DNA from: Massarina eburnea CBS 473.64
Taxonomy: Eukaryota > Ascomycota > Dothideomycetes > Pleosporales > Massarinaceae
Assembly: GCA_010093635.1 (NCBI GenBank)
Contig: MU006777.1
Span: 1,252,824-1,316,823 of the forward strand
Length of the DNA: 64,000 nucleotides
Reading direction: 5' to 3'
Part shown: positions 31,926 through 41,847 of the stretch, in pieces
Position numbering within the stretch: the stretch's first letter is position 1
Layout: each line of letters opens with the position of its first letter
Notes under the pieces: model-generated
What the model saw: only the letters and a program-made list of their open reading frames with translations
Told to the model about the DNA's origin: nothing
Database searches by the model: none
Translations under genes and position numbers: made by a program

Positions 31926-33070
31926 CTAATTCAAAGGAATTAGTGTCAACACCATAACCTCGTTCTCTGGCGTTAGCGTTCTAGATAGCTTTGGAATAGC
32001 ATCTTTGAGAATGACAGCCCATGATTCGTATCGATTCTCCCTACCAACGAAGCTCTGGAAATCGAACAGAGAGCAAATGGTCACCATCGTCCCACTGATG
32101 CGTTTCTCATGATTGATGTCCCCAAATTTCACGATCCCCCACTTACGGTCGGGACCCGCAATCAGTCCAGCCAAATGTCCTATCTCGTACCCATAGTCCC
32201 GCTGCAGTGCTGGCAGGGCGTCCTCCGCGATGTACCGCGTGTCCAATCTAGTTGTGAAACGGATCTGAAGCTTCCGAATTTCTGGAAAGCAGTCGCCTAG
32301 AACAGCACCGAAGGGCGATATGTCCAGCTTGAATAATTCGGCGCTCAAATGAGCCCTGGGATATTTCACACCAATGTCAAGGTACAAGGCCTTGACTTTG
32401 TGCGCGGCTGTAGTATTTTTGTAGAGATCATGAATGCTTCCTATTTCTTCATGTAACTGAAAGGTGACAGCCTCTGTGTTTAAATGTACGGAAGTGGGGT
32501 TAGCGGAATACCGAATGCCAGTGATGGCCAAGCGGCGCGGGAAATGCGATCGTAGGAGAGGAGGAAGTGGCTGCTTGGTTGCAAGGCTGATCCCCCATCG
32601 GCCATCGAAACAGAGCTTTTCGAGACCTTCATGCAATATTTGCTTATTCGTGAGAAGCCACTTGGGTAGCCCCTGTTGCATTGAACCTCGGAAATTTCGA
32701 GAAGTACGGTGGTGTTTGAGGTATTGGCTATCCTCGGAATGAGAGAACGGTTTAGGACAAAGTTGAATCGGAGGCGTGCTCATCCATATCTCTTCATAGA
32801 CCATATCACGTAGCTCCATAGGCTAATATCTATTAGTGGATGACAGAAGGAAAGGACACAAGAATATCTCACTAGCTCAAAGAATCTGAATGGCGCGAGT
32901 CGAGCTGAGCGACGAGGCCTTGTCTCGGTATTCGCGTCTTTGGTTCGCTTTCCACGATAGGCTTTCTCATCGAGGATACGGGAATCCATGCTACGCTTGC
33001 GTTTATTCGCCGTGTTGCTTTGGCTTTCGAACGGAAGCATGGCTTTGCTGGCTGGGTTGTATTGCGCCAT
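31926..33070 (-). CDS. fungal F-box-like/2EXR-type protein
   Basis: Two exons, 33070-32873 and 32822-31926, join in phase 0 over a 50-bp intron to give 364 residues. Splicing creates FFELPMELRDMVYEEIW, the typical LPxELRxxIYExxW opening of the large fungal F-box-like/2EXR family. The N-terminal 60 residues are basic, with NKRKR and YRGKRTK patches that may act as nuclear-localisation signals. The rest lacks further recognisable motifs. These families are greatly expanded in Pezizomycotina and mostly uncharacterised. A role as a substrate-binding adaptor is an inference from the family name only. Confidence 0.7.
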
Positions 33071-33278
33071 TGAGATAGATCAGCTTGGGGTGATGGTGTG
33101 CAGAAATGAGTTTTCTTGGTTGGCTGTTGTTTATATACCGGTTGCCGTAGTCGTGGCACGGTTGTTTCCTAGTCGTACGTGCGCCAAGTTCAACCCCATT
33201 CACTTGACGTGCGTATCTTTGAAGCCGATATTTTTATTAGGCGATGCGAGAGAACTTGGCCTCGGATATCTTCGGTTG

Positions 33279-34305
33279 TCATGCCACCGTATCGAGAGGG
33301 TCTTGCTGCGGAAGTGCCGGTCTTGTCGCTGTAGGAGTGGAACTAGGCGTAGCACCCGTAGCGATACTTCTCCCTTGAGAGTCTGAGCCCCCACGGAAGA
33401 GATCCATTAGATCCTGAAAGGTGATGTACAAGGTGAGCATATATACCCAGCATGCCGTCAACCATAGGTACTTACATTTAGGACAGCGAATTCCATCTTC
33501 AGTTTGGCGCTGTAAACGAATGACTTGTACGCTGTTTCAATATTATAGAATCCAGCAAACTCTATTCCGAGTAAGGAGGCATCCATAATCATTATGATGA
33601 TATTGACCAAAAGAAGATGGCGCAAAAGTCGATCTGCGTGACCTTTGATAGCATTTCTGAGCCGGAGGAGGGCAATTGCTCTATAAATATAAAGCCCTGA
33701 GATAAAACACTCCTGCGTAAAGAAAATTGACAGCTGACTCTTTTCGTAGGTATGGAAGTGCAAAGTATAAGGTGTTGGATCAGAAGCGTTGGCGCTGCCC
33801 AAGACCAAGACGAAGCCGGGGGTGTGGCAAACAATTCCGTCAGCGATAATCATATAAAGGACCCATCGCGCTTTATCTTTACTGCTCAGTCTGAGGAGAT
33901 AGAGTCGAGAATACAGAACCAATGACTGCTAATATTGTTATTCGAAATCAGTATGTATATATGATCTTATAAAGACATCGAATGCTTACCCCTGAAACCA
34001 TGCCTATAGCTGTTCAGCGCAGGCATCATGCCAAGGACGTCCAAAAACTCACCCACCCACCCGATAAGTATGAGGGCATTATAGAGTAGGTTCGACGAAC
34101 TAAGTTGGTATAGTTTGAGTACCATGCCGATGCTGTGAGAGATGATTCCGCCGGTAGCCGCCAACAGAGAATAAAAGTAGAGACCTTGCCACCTCTTGAA
34201 CGTCGTGAAGATTAGGATGATGACCTCGAAAACATTGTAGACTGATATAGAAAGGAAACAGGCTAGGATGATGGCAACAGGCTCCGTAAGTTTTTCGTCC
34301 GTCAT
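33279..34305 (-). CDS. multi-pass membrane protein, DUF7703-like
   Basis: Four exons, 34305-34053, 34003-33990, 33928-33476 and 33413-33279, give 284 residues. The second exon is a 14-nt micro-exon; it is needed to produce GWVGMVSGQSLVLYSRLYL, a hallmark of this fungal membrane family. About seven hydrophobic segments are visible, beginning with VAIILACFLSISVYNVFEVI and including LLRHLLLVNIIIMIMDASLL. The block TTFKRWQGLYFYSLLAATGG is also family-typical. The C-terminal tail is soluble, Ser/Thr/Pro-rich. The function is unknown; the topology recalls Pth11-like receptors but homology to them is not claimed. Confidence 0.75.
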
Positions 34306-34744
34306 GTCTCAGACACGTACACTCCGTAGAATAGGGCAGGAGAAGTAAGAGATGTAGTTGTTAATAGAGGCAGGGTCCTTAGGGGAAACAGAGGGAACGG
34401 AAACCTGATTAGGATAGGTTGCGATGTCGATGCAGGTGGGAAGCCTGTCCTAGACACATGGCTTGGAAGAGACACTACCGGGCGCATGGCGAACCTGCAT
34501 GTGTAGACATGTCACGCTTTCCAGATTGTAATTAAACAAGAAAGAATCGTCTGATACTCGGTATATGCACATATGGGCAGCGCGGCTAACCAATTTCTAC
34601 CAAAAGGGGAATGAGCGAAGAACAGACAATACGTATGTATATTCCGAGACGAAGACATGGTCATACTAGAAGCGATCACTGCAATGCTCAAAGCCGCACA
34701 ATCTTCAGCCTATAGCTTATCCATCCATCTACTGCATATTTCCT
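34306..34744. other. intergenic, no gene seen
   Basis: This contains the upstream region of the DUF7703-like gene and the 3' UTR of the oxygenase gene. Nothing further is supported. Confidence 0.35.
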
Positions 34745-35813
34745 TCACCGTTTAGTTTCGGCCACACCTTCCTCCGTATACGGATCCCATCCCTCCTGAT
34801 ACCAACTCCAAATGTTTAAACCAATCTTTTCGCCGTTGGTGACCGGAAGGCCCGCATGCCAGCTTTCTTCATATCCAGTCCCATCTTCGTTCATATTTTC
34901 CCAATACACAGCGTTGCCTTTGATCGGTTTGAACGTAATGCCTGTACCCTCCTCTTCATCGTAGACATTTGCACTGTCTGCACCCGCGTTCGCTTTGCTC
35001 TTTCCACCATCACACTCGATAAATCTACACCACTCTCCTCCCATTGGCATCTCCAATCTTGGAAATTTGGTCCCGCCCCCCTCACACGCATCCCCTAACC
35101 AGACCATGAAGCTGCTGATTCTCCCCGCGCCTCTCACCGCATTTCCCCAGTCATAATGATAACTGTAATGCCCCCCAGCACCATATTTCTGCGCCCACAT
35201 CTTCTCGATGAATACATAAGGGCGCCAGCCCTGAAAGGCACGTGCGCGTTCTTCTATGCACTGGACTGTGCGAGAGGATCGAGGTACTTGAGCCTTTTCA
35301 CTGAGTCTGACTGTTGGATCGAGACGCTCCTGACCAGCCGTCCAGACCGTAGATGGTGCGAAATGTGGTGTGCTGAGGGAGTTAGTATCCTTTTTGCGGG
35401 ATTTGCAGGATATCGAGGTAGAATCATCCACATAGATATACATACCTCAAATCCACCATACTTTTGACCTCACCATCACTCAGAAATCCCTCAAGATAAA
35501 CGACTAGAGGCACTCTACTGAGCACATAGACCCCCTTGGACCTATGCTCTGGACACGTCAGATTGCGGTCCGGAATCACCAGACTGTTCGCCTTCTCTTC
35601 CGATATTCGCGCCCTATTGCCACCGCCAACCTTGAACTCATCTTTCCATTTGGCCTTTCCTGTTCTTGCTGACCCTGATGTCACAGATTGTGTAAGGAGG
35701 GTCTGTAAAGGTGCACCGGCAAGTATATACGCGACGACTGCGAAGAAGCCGTATTGAGTGAGTGACCATATTGACAACGGACTCGACCCATTGCCCGAAC
35801 TTCGAGCATTCAT
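34745..35813 (-). CDS. prolyl 4-hydroxylase-like 2-oxoglutarate/Fe(II) dioxygenase, membrane-anchored
   Basis: Two exons, 35813-35446 and 35372-34745, give 331 residues. The start MNARSSGNGSSPLSIW precedes one hydrophobic segment (about 15-35, LTQYGFFAVVAYILAG), suggesting a type II ER membrane anchor. The catalytic double-stranded beta helix shows the iron ligands His195-x-Asp197 (YHYDWGN) and His295 (ESWHAGLPV), with Lys305 (NGEKIGLNIWSW) placed to bind 2-oxoglutarate. The stretch FAPSTVWTAGQERLDPTVR is typical of fungal P4H-alpha-like proteins. The substrate is unknown. The frame upstream of 35813 begins with a non-ATG codon and is not included. Confidence 0.87.
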
Positions 35814-36963
35814 GTCTCTTTGGTTGAAAACGCCCACGCCATGCAAACGACGATCGACGCTACGAAAAAGCAATGCTCGCCTTACAAACTCAACAGCAAG
35901 CAAGAAAACAACCTTCACAAAGCAAAAGGCAGGGCAGAAAAGAACGAAAACGAGCGAAAAAGAAAGCGGTCAAAAGAAACAGTAAAAAAGGAGCAAGTGG
36001 GGCTAGGATGGCGTAGTCTCACTTACATAAAAGGATCCGGCACGGGGATCAAAGCACAGACACTCGCCCCTGGAAATCTCATCTTTCGTTATCGATACCA
36101 CAACGATACAGATACGGTCGCAGCCGGTGAATCGGATTGCAATGAATCATCGGGCCAGGACCCCTGGCTGGTGGAGAAGCACTTTTGTCAAAATCGGTGT
36201 GAGATGGGTGATATTGTATTGTATCTGCCCCTCTGGTTCAGTTGCCGTGGCCTTGTTGGAGCTATGGGATGTCAGTGATCAGTTCGTCCAAGCACGGATT
36301 TCTTGAGTCAGAACAATGGACATTGTAGTGAAGAAGCCCCCAATTGCTAAGATATGTTGCAAATTGCCTATCGCACTAGAAACTCCATCATTACACCTCT
36401 ATCAACGCCACCCAAGAAGTAGAAAGAAAAGGTATGACGTAAGACGAAAGTGACGAAGGAAAGGAGATGGAGCCAATTCGTAAGAGCATGATAGTCATAG
36501 CGCCTGCCCGTCTGTCTGGGGAATATGGTCTTGCACTCAGAAAGCCCTTCCCACCAACGAGCGGCTCGCCAATCTATATAGAATATTCCGCCAAGAGGAA
36601 AAAACAACTTTCGTTCGAGGGGTGTGTGGCGAACGAACGTGCTGTGCTGAAGCACTCAAGGACCGCGCCAGGGCTTCAAAGTTTGAACGATCCCCTAACC
36701 GGAAGCTCTTGCAGACAAAATGGTCCCTGCAAGCAGTCTAGTCTTGCGACATGTGAGAGCCTAGGAAGAGTTGGAAGAATCATCTGTAAGATTGTCATGT
36801 TGGCCGTCCACACTATGGATGCTCTGAGGCCGCAGCAAATGCGAACTCCAGACTCCAGACAAACTTCTTGCTGCAAAATTTCAAGCTATTCGTTTTCCAG
36901 CTTGAACATCCACTGTGTGCACCAGGCCGACGCCACGCCTTACGATCTCGTATATGCGTCCGT
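35814..36963. other. 1.15-kb intergenic region
   Basis: Open frames on the plus strand (36467-37012) overlap the cyclin gene antisense and show no family resemblance. I see no supported gene. A purine-rich run of AAAGAAAGCGGTCAAAAGAA type occupies about 35925-35995. Confidence 0.4.
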
Positions 36964-38321
36964 TTATGACCTGCTCGGCCGATCGTGCTGCTGCGCAACC
37001 TCTCGGGCGTAGAACTCGACAAGCATGGTCCCGTACGCCTCCATCTCTTCTAAAGGTACTGCAAGGCGAAAGTCGTTCAAAAGGAGGAACTGCAGCTCCA
37101 GGTGGTTCAATTCCACAAGAGGAAGACCGCCGACCTATTCAGGTTAGAGCAAAAACGATGCATGGTGAAAATAGGGCTGACCTTGGCATATCTGGAATTG
37201 GTGTAGAACACGTCGGAAAAGAATTTGCTTGCACAGGTGACACCAGCAATGACTAGGCGATGAATGTTGAAGCTGTCCACTACGAAGAAATGCGACATGT
37301 TGTAGTTCTCAGGGGTGTCGAGATCCTGCTGCGGCGGAGAAGGCGGTTGCACTCGAAGCGGAGCCTCTGCGGGCTTCCCCAACGAGCCGGACGGGGGCGG
37401 CGTTGCTGCTTGCACCGACGCCGAAGGGGGGTGCTCTGTCGCCTGGGCAGAGTTCCCAGGTGCTGTGGCTGTGTCAGTATCGGCATTGGCGCGCTCTAAC
37501 GACTGCTGGTTGGCTTGACGCAAGCTCAACAAGGGCCCAGAGTTCACTTGCTCTGTCATCCTGTCGAAGTAGACCAGAAGACTGAGGAACACCTCGTAAG
37601 TGGTAGGGCAGTATTTGTGAATACGGCTGAGGTAGCTCAGGATCGATATGCTGGGCACGTTCTTCCCGTGGAAGGCGAGGACGCTCGTCGTCTGCTGACT
37701 GAGCCCGGACGTGCCTTCCAGCGGCGGTATCTGGCGGTGCAGATGCTCGTGTTGCCTGTCGTTCGTCGTGGTGATTTTGGTCAGCAGGCCTGCCACCATT
37801 TCGATGATGTCGGACACGGGCATCTCGCTGATCTCGTACTGTGGCCCGACGTCGGTCGGGTCTCGCCGCTGCCGCCGCGACAGAGACCGCGTCTGGCAGA
37901 ACGGGCTGGCCTCGTCGGTCGCGAAGCTCTGGATGTGAGACAGGCTCTTCACCTTGATGCGCCGCGGGGTGCCTGCGGCCGAGTCCAGCGGCGACCGCAG
38001 GGCGTGTACGGGCGACGGGTGGGCAGAGGACGAGGCGGATGAAGAGGGCACGGCGGGGGTCTGCTGTCCGGGCTGCTGCGAGGGCTGCGCAGGGATTGTT
38101 GAGCTCGACGTCGATGGCGGGGCTCCCGAATCGGCCATGGGCACGTCGGCGGGCGGGGGTGCTGGGCGCAGGGGCGGATTCGCAACCACCTGCGAGGATG
38201 GGCGGGCCGGCGTGTGGTGCACGGCGGGCGACTCTTGCGTCTGTGGATGGCCGCCGCCGCCGCCAAACATGGTGCTTTGAAAGTGGTTCCCACCAAAGTC
38301 GTGAGCCACGAGCGATCCCAT
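36964..38321 (-). CDS. Pho80/PREG-like cyclin (Pho85 CDK partner)
   Basis: This is a cyclin that in Neurospora (PREG) and yeast (Pho80) restrains the phosphate-response activator by activating the Pho85-type kinase. Two exons, 38321-37182 and 37134-36964, give 436 residues from MGSLVAHDFGGNHF. The cyclin box is split by a long Ser/Pro/Ala-rich insert: SISILSYLSRIHKYCPTTYEVF and LLVYFDRMTE come before it, FVVDSFNIHRLVIAGVTCASK and SRYAKVGGLPLVELNHLE come after, and LQFLLLNDFRL follows. The 47-bp intron has a GTCAGC donor, weaker than its neighbours'. The frame stays open upstream through an assembly gap, so an additional 5' exon cannot be excluded. Confidence 0.88.
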
Positions 38322-39350
38322 GCCGCGATAAGTGCGAGAGCCAGGGGGGGAGAGAGAGAGAGAGGGGGGGGGAACCAGGGGGGGGCCGGGTCGTGGGAGG
38401 AGGCTCGCGACGTCTAGAGCGCGGGAGTCGCGAGAGCGCGCCGGCTGCGTCGAGCGTCGGGGTGCAGCTGCAGGGGGTGTATGGCAGGGCGGGTGCAGGG
38501 CGGGTGCGGCGGACAGCCAACAGAGATGGGGNNNNNNNNNNNNNNNNNNNNNNNNNNNNNNNNNNNNNNNNNNNNNNNNNNNNNNNNNNNNNNNNNNNNN
38601 NNNNNNNNNNNNNNNNNNNNNNNNNNNNNNNNNNNNNNNNNNNNNNNNNNNNNNNNNNNNNNNNNNNNNNNNNNNNNNNNNNNNNNNNNNNNNNNNAGGG
38701 CGCGATGGGCGCGATGGCACAGATGGGATGGGGGGGAGGGAGGCCCGCCGGGTGAGGGTGGGCGGTGGGCGGTGGGCGGTGGGCGAGAGTCTGGCGGGCG
38801 AGTCTGGCGGGCGTGAAGCGTGTTGCTGTCGTCTGCTGCGCGGCGATAAGAGTCCTTGCTAGCGGACCCTGGAAAGCGGCGTAAGAGAGTGTAAAGGGAG
38901 CTGCTGCTCGGCGCTCGCACTCCTCTGTTGGGGCTTGCCGTTGCCAAAGTGAATTGGACAGCGCAGCGTCGACGGCGGGGGCGTGCAGGTCGACGGCGGT
39001 CTGGTGTCGAGGTGAGAGAGGGTTGGGTTACAGAACTGGCCGTGGGGCTTAGCTTCGTCCGATGTCATGCAGATCGGGCCTCGATAGTCCAACGAGTCCA
39101 ACAAGTCCAACAAGGCTAACGAGTGTGCTGCTGACCTGCTGCGAGACACACCCGCCGCTGCACTGCACGGCTTCACTTGGTCATTCTAAACGCGTGCATG
39201 GTGCATTCACAGGGCACATTGCAAAGGCAAGGCGCGGGCGTATGGCCCCACGCTCGCTGCTCATTGGCTGCATTCATGTACTAGCCATGTATGTTACAGT
39301 CCCCTCGCCCTCTGCCGTCGTCCTCTGCGGCTTTGCGGCTCTGCCAGCGC
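38322..39350. other. G-rich, low-complexity upstream region containing the assembly gap
   Basis: It holds the cyclin 5' region and the proteasome gene 3' flank. Features seen are a GA run into poly-G tracts (about 38346-38385), GGTGGGC repeats (about 38758-38785), GTCTGGCGGGCGA repeats (about 38789-38812) and GTCCAACRA repeats (about 39086-39112). No gene is supported. Confidence 0.5.
38532..38696. other. assembly gap (165 N)
   Basis: A run of unknown bases interrupts the sequence. Open frames crossing it are artefacts. The flanks are G-rich and repetitive, a likely reason for assembly failure. Confidence 0.99.
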
Positions 39351-40233
39351 CTACTGGCTCCCGGGTCCTTCGTAGCCCTGGTCGGGCAGATACAGATGTC
39401 GCTGCGCGCCCCGAGCTGTGAGCACCACCATGCGGATCACTCCGCCGGAGCTGCCGTCCCATTTGATCGCCTCCTGCAACGCACCCTTCACGAACTTGAC
39501 GCCCTCGGCCTCGCCCATGTCCTCCCGCCAGTTCGCGTCGCAGTATCCGTAGATGTACGTCGATCCGGAGCCGCCAATCGCATACGACTGCTTGTGCAGA
39601 GAGCCGCCGAGAGGTATTGAGTACACCTGCCCGCCGTGCCTGTGGTCGTACCCGGCAATGATCATGCCGGCTCTGTGCAGTGTCAGCTACGAAGGCGGAA
39701 GACACCCTGCCACACTTACGAGAGCTGGTCCTTGTTGGCGTAGCAGAGCTCCTGGAATATGGCTGCCGCTGTCTGCGTGGTCGGCGGCTCATCGTTCGTG
39801 ATTCCGTACATGCCGAGGTGGTAGTGGACAATGTCTGCCACGGCCTGCGTGTCCGCCGCCGAGCCCGAGCGACAGCACCAGATTGTGTCGTGAACTTGTG
39901 TGAGCTTGTCTGTGACGCGGTTCGCAATGTAGGCGCCCGTCGTCGTCCGGCTGTCGGCACCTAATATGACGCCGTCCTTGAAGTTGATAGCCATGCTGCA
40001 GTGGATTAGCGGGGCTGGTATGCGGTGTGGGCAGGCGGGGGACGAACATGGACGTTCCGAGGCTGCAGTCACTTGTTAGCCACTCGTTCCGGCATAGAGA
40101 CGGCATTGGACTCACTTGACCTCTCCCTTCTTCAGGTGGTTCATGTCGACGTGGATGCCATCTGTGCAGTGTGAGCCAGAAGCTCGTCATAAACAATGCT
40201 GCGCATACCTTCTCCCAGCATGCCGCTAGTCAT
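39351..40233 (-). CDS. PRE3: 20S proteasome subunit beta1 (Pre3/PSMB6)
   Basis: This is the caspase-like catalytic subunit of the 20S proteasome. Five exons, 40233-40209, 40161-40116, 40062-40048, 39995-39720 and 39672-39351, give 227 residues. The precursor starts MTSGMLGEDGIHVDMNHLKK and is expected to self-cleave between Gly26 and Thr27, leaving Thr as nucleophile (LG-TSIMAINFKDGVILGADSR). Lys33-equivalent and Arg/Asp of GADSRTTTGAYIANRVTDKL are present, as are CCRSGSAADTQAVAD, YAIGGSGSTYIYGYCD and KWDGSSGGVIRMVVL. Exon 3 is a 15-nt micro-exon that encodes the cleavage site and Thr27. A CACGTG box lies at 40408-40413 upstream. Confidence 0.95.
40048..40062 (-). other. PRE3: 15-nt micro-exon encoding the beta1 autocleavage site and catalytic Thr
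   Basis: Between two short introns (40063-40115 and 39996-40047) sits an exon reading C-CTC-GGA-ACG-TCC-AT. It supplies Leu25-Gly26-Thr27-Ser28 and parts of the flanking codons. It is a multiple of three, so skipping it would keep frame but delete the nucleophile. The acceptor is CTGCAG and the donor is GTTCGT. Confidence 0.85.
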
Positions 40234-40799
40234 TTTTGCGGTGGTAGAGATGAAGAACCGGGTATGGGAGCGGGAAAGGCGGCGGCAAGTCTTCAAAGTT
40301 GCAACGGACGTCGGTGGATGGTGTCGAAGGTGGGTTGGCTGCCGAGCAAGGTCCAGGCAAACGAGAACGCGATGCTGGAGCTCTACGCTTGGACCATGGA
40401 TCACTGTCACGTGCAGCACACTTTCCCGCGTCTCCGCAGATTGCCCGTCAAGTCTGGCCTTCTTCCCACGTCGTCTCATACACCTCACTCGACCCCACTC
40501 CACGGCGGACTGCGAACTGTAAATCCAAGACGCTGTTACGTTGAAGTAGAGCGGTAGCCTCTTCCTGCCGACATCTGGAGGTCTGCAAATGCACTACTAG
40601 CGGCAAGAGGCCACTGCACTTGCTGCAGAGCGCGGAGCTGAGCCAGCCTTCACACGCTCTTTTTAGTTTCGAGACAGCGCACATATACCGTATCCCTATC
40701 AGGAGCGCACTGCCGAATCGACGCTTAGGCTCCGCAGATCTCTCCACAGCTCACACCTGTCCCATCTCCACCGCAGTAGTCTACATATAACCACCCGTC
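40234..40799. promoter_or_regulatory. bidirectional region PRE3 / BEM46 with CACGTG box
   Basis: These 566 bp lie between divergent starts. GTCACGTGCA at 40406-40415 carries a CACGTG core. I see no yeast PACE element (GGTGGCAAA). No gene is supported. Confidence 0.5.
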
Positions 40800-41847
40800 A
40801 TGGGCGCCGCGCTCGAGTCTTTCCTGGGATATCTCCGCGTCCCTCTGATTGCGTCCTCCGGAATCGCTGCTCTCCTGAGCGGAGTGCTGTATTTCAAACA
40901 AAAGTATGTCCTGCGCAGCACGGCTCATCCCACAGTGCAGGCCTGGCTGACCGCATCAGTGAGCTCATCTATGCCCGCAACTTCCCCCCAGATGCGCGAA
41001 CAAATGTCCCCCGGCCGGCGGAATTTGGCATTCCGGACTTTGAAGAACTCTTCATTCCGACTCCCGACGGCGAGTCGCTGAGTGCCTTCTACCTCCGAGC
41101 GAACAAACATCACGCGCGGAATGTCACGGTCCTCATGTTCCACGGAAATGCTGGCAACATTGGATACAGGCTGCCCATAGCGAAGATACTCGTGAACGAT
41201 CTGCGGTGCAATGTACTGATGCTGCAGTACCGTGGATATGGACTGTCTTCGGGAAATCCAAACGAAAAGGGCATCACAATCGACGCGCAGACAGGGCTCG
41301 ACTATGTCCGGGACCGGCATGAGCTACGCGGCACGAAGATTGTCTTATATGGACAGAGTCTAGGGGGAGCGGTGTCCATCGGGCTCGCGGCGAAGAACAT
41401 GAAACGGGGCGACATTGCCGGCATCATGCTGGAAAACACCTTCACGTCTATGCGCAAGATGATACCTTCGTAAGTGATGGCTGGACAGTCGGCGTGCGTC
41501 GAGATTCTGACTCCGAAGGGCACTTCCACCTGCAAAATACCTCGCTCCCCTGTGTCACGAGGTGTGGCCGAGCGAAGAGCTGATGCAGCACATCACCGAC
41601 ACGCCCATACTGTTCCTTAGCGGGCTGAGAGACGAGATTGTGCCGTAAGTGAAGTGAGCTCCGTGCGGCCCTGTACGGCGTGTGCTGACTCTGCAGACCT
41701 GCGCACATGAAGAAGCTGTTCCAAGTGTGCCGTTCGGAGCCCAGAATATGGCGCGAGCTGGCGAACGGGAGTCACAACGACACCGTCGTCGAGGCGGGCT
41801 ATTTCGGATATGTGGAGAATTTCCTCTCCGAGCACGTTGCCAGATGA
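40800..41847 (+). CDS. BEM46-family alpha/beta hydrolase (ABHD13-like)
   Basis: Four exons, 40800-40903, 40960-41469, 41519-41644 and 41697-41847, give 296 residues; all introns are phase 2 and keep frame. One N-terminal hydrophobic segment (residues about 11-30) suggests membrane anchoring, as in Bem46 of fission yeast and Neurospora BEM46 (ER/eisosome linked). The hydrolase core shows VLMFHGNAGNIGYRLP, LQYRGYGLSSGNP, the nucleophile elbow YGQSLGG (Ser near 166), the acid LSGLRDEIVP (Asp243) and the His of NGSHNDT (His273). The catalytic triad is complete. The substrate is unknown. Confidence 0.9.

Noticed and set aside
33990..34003. Reading through intron A of the DUF7703-like gene instead of using the micro-exon
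   Set aside because: Read-through gives EFLDVLGMMPALNSYRHGFRG and a premature end, whereas the 14-nt exon restores the family-typical MVSGQSLVLYSRL.
36467..37012. 181-codon plus-strand open frame
   Set aside because: No family resemblance, and its 3' end runs antisense through the conserved cyclin exon.
37474..38520. 348-codon minus-strand frame overlapping the cyclin
   Set aside because: It is a different frame of the same strand as the PREG-like cyclin and has Arg/Pro-biased composition without motifs.
38414..38947. Open frames running through the N gap
   Set aside because: They are artefacts of translating unknown bases.
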